11,500 nucleotides of DNA from CAZIKB01 sp964539665 (GTDB lineage Bacteria; Zhuqueibacterota; Zhuqueibacteria; Oceanimicrobiales; Oceanimicrobiaceae), in contig CAZIKB010000167.1 in NCBI GenBank assembly GCA_964539665.1, positions 1-11,500 on the forward strand. Direction: 5' to 3'. Positions 7,333-11,500 of the stretch are shown here, in pieces. A program made the position numbers and the translations under genes. Within the stretch, counting starts at the first letter, position 1. Each line of letters opens with the position of its first letter. The notes below the pieces were generated by a model, which worked only from the letters and a program-made list of their open reading frames with translations, had not been told where the DNA came from and searched no databases.

Positions 7333-7376
7333 GGATGAAATCCTTTTTTTACCACGGAATTTCATGGGTAAAAAAA
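7333..7376. terminator. Candidate terminator region between convergent genes
   Basis: GGAT-gaa-ATCC (7333-7343) is followed at once by seven T (7344-7350), a minimal rho-independent terminator for the plus-strand DinB-type gene. The T run itself opens a perfect 10-bp inverted repeat: TTTTTTTACC (7344-7353) and GGTAAAAAAA (7367-7376) around a 13-nt loop. The stem of the first hairpin is only 4 bp, so strength is doubtful. The position, 32-75 nt after the DinB stop and about 90 nt past the kinase stop on the other strand, suits a shared stop region. Confidence 0.4.
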
Positions 7377-7466
7377 TAAATTTTTAATTAATTGATTTTA
7401 TTCGGTAGGATTTTTTAAATTATTTTGCAAATCTAAATATGCAGACTCAGTGACAATTCGCTGTTA

Positions 7467-8093
7467 TTATTGTTCCTCAATTTGGTTTTTTACTTCCTCC
7501 AAAATGCCTTCCAACCATTCTGAATCTGAGGTCATATCATAATTATCTGTGTCTATTACCAGCACATTCCAGGTTTGGGAGATTCTTTTTATCCAGTTGT
7601 CATAGAGAATATTCAATTGGGCTAAATATTCCTTATCAATATCGCGTTCGTAATCACGTCCTCGTTTGCGGATTCGGCTTAATAATGTCCAGGTTGAGGC
7701 TTTCAGGTAAACCACGATTGAGGGTTTTTCCAGAGTTAACACCATGGTACTGTATAAATTTTTATAGGATTCATAATCGCGCTTTGGCATGAGATCTCTC
7801 AGAAATAGATTTTCAGCAAATATTTCAGCGTCCTCATAAATGGTGCGGTCCTGAATACTTGGGGCAGGACTTTCTTGAATTGTTAAATGATCCTTAAATC
7901 GTTGGGTTAAAAAGAAAATTTGAGAATGGTAAGCCCAGCGGTGCATATCACGGTAAAAGTCTGCTAAATATGGATTTTGCCTTTCGGGCTCGAAAAAGAC
8001 TTTCCAACCAAATCTCTCATGTAGTAGTTTGCTTAGACTGGTTTTTCCTACACCAATGTTGCCTGCAATGGCGACAAAATTTGACTTAGACAA
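7467..8093 (-). CDS. Deoxynucleoside kinase (dAK/dGK type)
   Basis: This 208-residue P-loop kinase belongs to the family that phosphorylates deoxynucleosides to dNMPs in the salvage pathway. Visible motifs: P-loop GNIGVGKT (residues 11-18), FFEPERQNPYL (33-43, catalytic Glu region), QDRTIYEDAEIFA (81-93, the DRS/ERS-type motif with Asp82-Arg83), and an Arg-rich LID RIRKRGRDYERD (140-151). The DRT-IYED form and the length are like bacterial deoxyadenosine/deoxyguanosine kinases rather than thymidine kinase; the precise base preference cannot be read from sequence. The start codon is TTG (8091-8093, minus strand): AAGGA lies 6 nt upstream, and the next Met (residue 50) would remove the P-loop. 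It is a single-gene unit with its own promoter, unrelated in function to its neighbours. Confidence 0.9.
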   Translation of the reverse strand: MSKSNFVAIAGNIGVGKTSLSKLLHERFGWKVFFEPERQNPYLADFYRDMHRWAYHSQIFFLTQRFKDHLTIQESPAPSIQDRTIYEDAEIFAENLFLRDLMPKRDYESYKNLYSTMVLTLEKPSIVVYLKASTWTLLSRIRKRGRDYERDIDKEYLAQLNILYDNWIKRISQTWNVLVIDTDNYDMTSDSEWLEGILEEVKNQIEEQ

Positions 8094-8099
8094 AATTTA

Positions 8100-8104
8100 T
8101 CCTT
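8100..8104 (-). promoter_or_regulatory. Ribosome binding site AAGGA fixing the TTG start of the kinase
   Basis: On the minus strand AAGGA is spaced 6 nt from TTG 8093-8091. Together with the P-loop lying at residues 11-18 it fixes the start of the kinase at this TTG. Confidence 0.75.
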
Positions 8105-8117
8105 AAATTTATTCATT

Positions 8118-8146
8118 ATTGTACATTTTCCCTTTGGTTATGTCAT
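8118..8146 (-). promoter_or_regulatory. Sigma70-like promoter of the deoxynucleoside kinase
   Basis: Read on the minus strand, a -35 box ATGACA (8146-8141, one mismatch to TTGACA) is followed by exactly 17 nt and a -10 box TACAAT (8123-8118, one mismatch to TATAAT). Transcription would start near 8111, giving a leader of about 18 nt that includes the AAGGA. The -35 box is the edge (TGTCAT on the plus strand) of the dispersed inverted repeat beside it. If this lineage uses Bacteroidota-type promoters the match would mean less. Confidence 0.5.
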
Positions 8147-8218
8147 TCCCGCATGTTTTAAGCGGGCATCCATTACTTAGCTACCCAATGGATGTCCGAT
8201 AAAAGTATTCGGGCATGA
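8143..8218. repeat. Dispersed-type inverted repeat (TCATTCCCGC class)
   Basis: Two 32-nt arms, 8143-8174 and 8187-8218, are reverse complements at about three quarters of positions, around a 12-nt centre. The arms begin TCATTCCCG / TCATGCCCG and both end in CATCCATT. Elements opening with GTCATTCCCGC and carrying GCGGG...ATCCATT are a widespread class of short palindromic repeats (REP/MITE-like) in bacterial intergenic regions. Here the element lies in the divergent spacer between the kinase and the sigma gene. It encodes nothing and is probably an old, diverged copy. Confidence 0.65.
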
Positions 8219-8331
8219 GATTTTGGGCGTCAAATATCATTATTAAAAAGTGTACGGTAGCAAGATAATTTATTATAACGATTCAGAATGCCAACTATTT
8301 TTAAATTAATTTCCATAATTCTCAGGCAAAA
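8219..8331. other. AT-rich remainder of the divergent spacer, no gene seen
   Basis: The spacer 8094-8409 holds no gene. Apart from the kinase promoter, the inverted repeat and the hairpin listed separately, this 113-nt portion is AT-rich and shows no convincing open frame, RNA gene or strong promoter on either strand. Confidence 0.5.
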
Positions 8332-8362
8332 TGCAAGTGCTTTTTTATTCAAAAGACTTGCA
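8332..8362. promoter_or_regulatory. Bulged 12-bp hairpin/inverted repeat upstream of the ECF sigma gene
   Basis: TGCAAGT (8332-8338) pairs with ACTTGCA (8356-8362), and after one unpaired G (8339) CTTTT (8340-8344) pairs with AAAAG (8351-8355), leaving a 6-nt loop TTATTC. It ends 47 nt before the ATG of the sigma factor and directly abuts a possible ECF-type promoter (AACC at 8363-8366, 16 nt, GTC at 8383-8385). No T run follows, so it is not a plus-strand intrinsic terminator. An operator or other regulatory site for the sigma operon is the best guess. Confidence 0.4.
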
Positions 8363-8409
8363 AACCAAATTTTAAAAGTATGGTCTAATTGACTAAGCGT
8401 GAAGGACTG

Positions 8410-8988
8410 ATGAATCAAGAAGTGAAAGCGATAATCAAAGAAGCTCAAAGAGGTAATATTTTGGCTTTTGAATCTCTAGTGGAAAAATATGACAGGCAGG
8501 TTTATCAACTTGCATATAGTTTTGTCCAGAATACACAGGATGCGCAGGATGTTTATCAGGAAGTATTTGTTCGTGTTTTTAAAAATTTAAATCGTTTTGA
8601 ATTTAAAAGCGAATTTTCCACCTGGCTTTATCGAGTTGTGGTTAATTATTGTATTAATTTTAACAAGAAGAAGGGGCGGATAAAATATTTTTCAATCGAT
8701 GGTGAAGCCGACAACAGTGAAGAAAACTGGAAAATGACAGTAAAAGGTGATGAGATGAATCCCGAGGATACGATACTTAATAAAGAGCTTTCCGGGGAAA
8801 TCAACTCTGCACTGGAGCAGTTGTCGGCACAGCAGAAATCAGTATTTATATTACGCCATTATCATGGTCATAAACTAAAAGAAATCGCTAAAATCATGAA
8901 TTGCTCGGAAGGTACTATAAAAAATTATTTGTTTCGGGCTACTCAAAAAATGCAGCAACTTTTGCAGACTTATGCGAAAAATCAATGA
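8410..8988 (+). CDS. ECF-type RNA polymerase sigma factor
   Basis: From ATG 8410 the protein is 192 residues, typical for an ECF sigma. Region 2 spans about 13-90: AFESLVEKYDRQVYQLA, the core-binding DAQDVYQEVFVRVF and the -10-reading FSTWLYRVVVNYC. A charged linker about 90-140 follows, then region 4 about 143-188 (LSAQQKSVFILRHYHGHKL and a helix-turn-helix in EIAKIMNCSEGTIKNYLFRA). A TTG at 8389 extends the frame by seven codons but has no ribosome binding site; ATG 8410 has GAAGG close upstream and matches the usual ECF N-terminus. The anti-sigma gene follows 24 nt later. The factor presumably drives its own operon and envelope-stress-type targets. Confidence 0.92.
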   Translation: MNQEVKAIIKEAQRGNILAFESLVEKYDRQVYQLAYSFVQNTQDAQDVYQEVFVRVFKNLNRFEFKSEFSTWLYRVVVNYCINFNKKKGRIKYFSIDGEADNSEENWKMTVKGDEMNPEDTILNKELSGEINSALEQLSAQQKSVFILRHYHGHKLKEIAKIMNCSEGTIKNYLFRATQKMQQLLQTYAKNQ

Positions 8989-9012
8989 GTCAATATTTAA
9001 AAGGATGTAATA

Positions 9013-9984
9013 ATGAAAACAAGAGAACATTTAGAAAAACTGATTCCACTTTATTTTTATGACGAATTAGCGGATGCTGAAAAGAAGGAATTGGAAGTTC
9101 ATCTTGAGTATTGTGAAAAGTGTCGTAATCAGTTTGAGGAGACAAAGGCCTTACACCAAATTCTGGATAAAAAGATAAATTTAGAACCCTCAGAGAAGCT
9201 TATAATGCAATCAAGGCTTCAGTTACGAAATCGGCTTCGGGAAGAACAAAGAGTTGCAATGAAAGAAACCTGGTGGGAAAAATTTCTGGATTATGTAAAT
9301 ACAAGCAGCCCGGGATTCCAGTTGGCAGGGGCAACGGCAATTCTGGTGATTGGTTTTTTGCTCGGACAGTTTATCCACGCTGAAAAAGCACAAAATCCAT
9401 TGCTGCTGCCTGAAATGACAGCCCAACTTGGCTCGGATGAGATGAGTCAGCCTCTAATAAATAATATTGATCTGGTGGCATTTGATCCAAAAACAGACAT
9501 GGTGACCGTAAGATATAAAAGCGTAAGTGATGTTTTACTTGAAGGCAAAATTGATGATGCGCCCATTCGAAAATTATTAGTCCATGCTATTAGAAGTGAA
9601 GAGCATCCGGGGCGTCGACTTACAGCAGTCAAAGCATTCGGCGGACGTGCTTTTTCCGACGACGAGGTTGAAGAGGCTCTAATCTATGCTGTGAAAAATG
9701 ACGCGGTTGACGGTGTCCGGCTTAAGGCTGCAAAAGTTTTAAAAACACTACCCATCAATCAAAGAATAAAAACAGTTTTCATACGGGTGCTTTTGAAAGA
9801 TAACAATCCGGCCGTTCGGATTGAAGCAGTGGAAGCGTTAAGTAAAGTTAAAGAAGAGGAAGATGTCCTGCCGATTTTTCAGGGCGTTTCAAAAGGTGAT
9901 GAAAATGAATTCATCAGGTTGAAAACCTCTAAAGAGTTGGAAAGACGTGAGAATCCTAAACTTGACCAAAATGAAAATAAGTAA
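9013..9984 (+). CDS. Membrane anti-sigma factor: zinc-finger HC2, TM, HEAT-like repeats
   Basis: This 323-residue protein starts with an anti-sigma zinc-binding domain: His6, His30, Cys34 and Cys37, the last three in the hallmark H-x3-C-x2-C. A charged helical stretch follows, then one membrane segment about 101-123 (GFQLAGATAILVIGFLLGQ). After a linker comes a helical repeat region about 181-310 of HEAT/PBS-lyase type, with units such as PGRRLTAVKAF, DGVRLKAAKVLKTL and PAVRIEAVEALSKV. By topology the zinc domain is cytoplasmic, holding the sigma factor, and the HEAT repeats are outside the inner membrane, where they could bind a signal protein. AAGGA at 9001-9005 is 7 nt before the ATG, 24 nt after the sigma stop, so the two are co-transcribed. 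The domains are clear; the signal is unknown. Confidence 0.88.
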   Translation: MKTREHLEKLIPLYFYDELADAEKKELEVHLEYCEKCRNQFEETKALHQILDKKINLEPSEKLIMQSRLQLRNRLREEQRVAMKETWWEKFLDYVNTSSPGFQLAGATAILVIGFLLGQFIHAEKAQNPLLLPEMTAQLGSDEMSQPLINNIDLVAFDPKTDMVTVRYKSVSDVLLEGKIDDAPIRKLLVHAIRSEEHPGRRLTAVKAFGGRAFSDDEVEEALIYAVKNDAVDGVRLKAAKVLKTLPINQRIKTVFIRVLLKDNNPAVRIEAVEALSKVKEEEDVLPIFQGVSKGDENEFIRLKTSKELERRENPKLDQNENK

Positions 9985-10020
9985 GGAATTAAAATAGAAC
10001 ATAAAAAGGAGAAAGACATC

Positions 10021-11316
10021 ATGAAGTCCGAAATAATGAAGAAATCTATGCTGGTGATTATTAGTTTGTTGTTTTTTGGTTTAAACGCATCTCTCCTGGC
10101 ACAGGAGTTAAAGAAACAGGGGCGCTATTATGTTGCTGAAATTACAAAAACTTATAAAGTAAGTAAAGGCGGTACCCTGCGAATATATGATATACAGGGA
10201 GATGTTCATGTTAGTGCCTGGGATAAAAACGAGGTACTGATAAATGAGAATATTAGGATGGACGTTTACAATGAAGATGAGGCGAAAACAGTGCTTGAGC
10301 GATCCAAATCAAGCTATGTTCAGAGAGGTGATGTAATTGAAATCGGAGGTGAATACCACAGGCGTGACTGGATTAAAAGCCATTTTGAGGTAAATGTACC
10401 AAAAGAGTTTAACCTGGAAATAGAAACGCGTGGCGGTGATTTGAGTGTAAGTGATTTGATTGGGGAAGTTGAACTGCATACTTCCGGCGGAGAAATTAAG
10501 CTAACAGATATTGACGGGATTGTTGATGCGAAAACCTCCGGCGGAGATATTGTCGTCACAAATTCGCATAAACGAGCAACTTTGAAAACGTCCGGCGGGG
10601 AATTAGAATTGCGAAATATCGGCGGACCGCTGTCAGCAAAAACTTCAGGCGGTAATGTTACCTTGAGAGGTTCAAAAGACCGGGTGGAGCTTCGTACCTC
10701 CGGCGGAGATATTGAAATAACCGATGCAGGCGGAGATGTAAAAGCGCACACCTCTGGCGGAGATATCGAAATTGGTAATACCCAGGGCGCGGTGGAGGTA
10801 CACACCTCAGGTGGGGATATTGATTTTAAAAGTGTCGGTGGTTTTTTGGACGCTTCGACTTCGGGTGGCGATATTGAAGGCCGTACTGTACAGGGTGGAG
10901 CCGAGGTCTCTACTTCAGGAGGTTCCATTGACTTGCAAGATGTGAAGGGGGGAGTTCAGGCAAAAACTGCCGGCGGCGATATAACTGTAGAAATTACATT
11001 GATGGATTTCAAAAAAGATCACCGGGTAGATTTACGAACTGCTGGCGGTGAAATCACGCTGTTCATTCCAGAAAAACTGCCGGCAACTATTCGGGCTGAA
11101 ATTGAAATTACCGATAGATGGGAAGACTATAATATTTATTCGGATTTCCCTATAACCAGTACGGAAGAAGATAGTGAAAGCAGCGAAAGAAGGCGAAGCC
11201 GGCGTTCCCGGAGTCGAAAATTTATTCGAGGCGAAGGCGAGATTAATGGCGGTGGTGATATAATTGAACTATTTACTACAAATGGGAATATTCACATAAA
11301 GAAATTAAGGAAATAA
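10021..11316 (+). CDS. Exported DUF4097-type beta-strand repeat protein
   Basis: This 431-residue protein has a Sec signal peptide: MKSEIMKKS, a hydrophobic core about 10-26, and likely cleavage near SLLA (27). Residues about 40-130 form the N-terminal beta part common to DUF4097 proteins (GGTLRIYDIQGDVHVSAWDK). Residues 136-315 are ten units of exactly 18 residues, each opening T-S/R-G-G-D/E-I/L, then two TAGG units at 316 and 340 with longer spacing. The pattern implies a beta-solenoid. An acidic Ser stretch (about 379-388) next to an Arg/Ser run (RRRSRRSRSR) precedes a final strand pair. No sortase, autotransporter or membrane anchor motif is seen, so it is probably periplasmic or surface-associated. 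AAGGAG lies 9 nt before the ATG and the gene is 36 nt behind the anti-sigma gene, so it likely belongs to the sigma operon as target or co-sensor. Confidence 0.88.
   Translation: MKSEIMKKSMLVIISLLFFGLNASLLAQELKKQGRYYVAEITKTYKVSKGGTLRIYDIQGDVHVSAWDKNEVLINENIRMDVYNEDEAKTVLERSKSSYVQRGDVIEIGGEYHRRDWIKSHFEVNVPKEFNLEIETRGGDLSVSDLIGEVELHTSGGEIKLTDIDGIVDAKTSGGDIVVTNSHKRATLKTSGGELELRNIGGPLSAKTSGGNVTLRGSKDRVELRTSGGDIEITDAGGDVKAHTSGGDIEIGNTQGAVEVHTSGGDIDFKSVGGFLDASTSGGDIEGRTVQGGAEVSTSGGSIDLQDVKGGVQAKTAGGDITVEITLMDFKKDHRVDLRTAGGEITLFIPEKLPATIRAEIEITDRWEDYNIYSDFPITSTEEDSESSERRRSRRSRSRKFIRGEGEINGGGDIIELFTTNGNIHIKKLRK
10426..10965 (+). repeat. Ten tandem 54-bp (18-residue) repeats inside the DUF4097-type gene
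   Basis: Units begin at residues 136, 154, 172, 190, 208, 226, 244, 262, 280 and 298 with no insertion or deletion. The anchor is TSGG (TRGG in the first), followed by an acidic residue and alternating hydrophobic residues; a second Gly often occurs 12-14 residues in. At DNA level the anchors use different synonymous codons (eight distinct 12-mers in the nine TSGG units), so the array is old and kept by protein-level selection. Confidence 0.9.
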
Positions 11317-11380
11317 TGTAACTTTATCAATTTGAGCAGGTAAACTGAATCCAATAGACTTTTGCAAAATATACATAAAT

Positions 11381-11482
11381 GTCATTCTGAGCGACCTTTG
11401 GGAGCGAAGAATCTGAGACCACTAACATACTGTAAAATCGGTAGTTTTGTGGTTACAGATTCTTCGTCACTTCGTTCCTCAG
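11381..11482. repeat. Dispersed-type inverted repeat (GTCATTCTGAGCG class), right end eroded
   Basis: The left arm CTGAGCGACC... to GAAGAATCTG (11387-11415) and the right arm CAGATTCTTCG... to CCTCAG (11456-11482) are imperfect reverse complements. The inner part also pairs: ACCACTAACATAC (11418-11430) with GTAGTTTTGTGGT (11441-11453) at 10 of 13 positions. The left end carries the familiar GTCATTCTGAGCG opening of a short repeat class found between genes in many bacteria, but the matching AATGAC is missing on the right. It lies 64 nt after the DUF4097 stop and may form the 3' end structure of that transcript. It carries no gene, so it is a MITE/REP-like element rather than an insertion sequence. 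Confidence 0.65.
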
Positions 11483-11500
11483 TTCCTATATTGAAATACA

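Noticed and set aside
6561..7356. TACCACG occurs three times (about 6561, 7281 and 7350)
   Set aside because: A 7-mer at irregular spacing with one copy inside a coding region is compatible with chance; no longer shared context was found.
8389..8409. TTG start extending the sigma factor by seven residues
   Set aside because: No Shine-Dalgarno is present upstream of 8389, whereas ATG 8410 has GAAGG and gives a standard ECF N-terminus.
10320..10928. 202-codon open frame antisense to the DUF4097-type gene
   Set aside because: It is a by-product of the 54-bp period: the complement of the TSGG-D/E-I codons reads as recurrent SPPEV units. It has no ribosome binding site and a composition unlike any neighbour.
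10426..10965. Regular DNA repeat that might suggest a CRISPR array
   Set aside because: The period is in frame, the units are coding and divergent at synonymous sites, and there are no conserved identical repeats with unique spacers.

Overview
This AT-rich window looks like chromosome from an uncultured or little-studied Gram-negative (diderm) bacterium. An ExbB/ExbD/TonB-tail energised envelope system, several Sec signal peptides and an ECF sigma/anti-sigma pair all imply an inner membrane, periplasm and outer membrane. The gene content recalls the FCB/Calditrichota-KSB1 type of lineages or deltaproteobacterial-type Agl/Glt loci. That placement is an inference from gene style; there is no rRNA or marker gene here to fix it.

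Layout. (1) Positions 2-6529 form one tight plus-strand operon: the C-terminal end of a coiled-coil protein, a 958-residue exported TPR protein, a short secreted protein, an ExbB/TolQ/MotA-type channel protein, two different ExbD/TolR-type proteins, and a cytoplasmic FHA-like/transmembrane/AgmX-PglI (TonB-like) C-terminal protein. Junctions are stop-to-start or overlap by one base, except for 46 nt before exbB, which carries a strong AGGAGG and a TTG start. (2) Positions 6606-7301 hold a 52-codon membrane microprotein and a DinB-fold protein. (3) A small symmetrical element separates these from a convergent, minus-strand deoxynucleoside kinase (7467-8093). (4) Positions 8094-8409 are a divergent intergenic region with a good sigma70-like promoter for the kinase, a dispersed GTCATTCCCGC-type inverted repeat, and a bulged hairpin just before the sigma gene. 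(5) Positions 8410-11316 hold an ECF sigma factor, a membrane anti-sigma factor (zinc-finger HC2, one TM segment, HEAT-like repeats outside the membrane) and an exported DUF4097-type beta-repeat protein with ten exact 18-residue repeats. (6) The window ends in a second dispersed inverted repeat of the GTCATTCTGAGCG class.

How the genes work together. In the first operon, ExbB plus two ExbDs would use the proton gradient to move the FHA/TonB-tail protein, which would act on the exported TPR protein and its small partner in the periplasm. This architecture resembles the Myxococcus AglRQS motor with its Glt partners more than iron-uptake TonB systems. The most notable sequence detail is that the first ExbD has Asn where the essential proton-carrying Asp is expected, the second ExbD keeps the Asp, and ExbB has Val where E. 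coli ExbB has Glu176. In the last operon the HEAT-bearing anti-sigma probably senses an envelope signal and frees the sigma factor; the DUF4097 protein is the likely output or co-sensor. No CRISPR array, transposase gene, tRNA or rRNA was seen.
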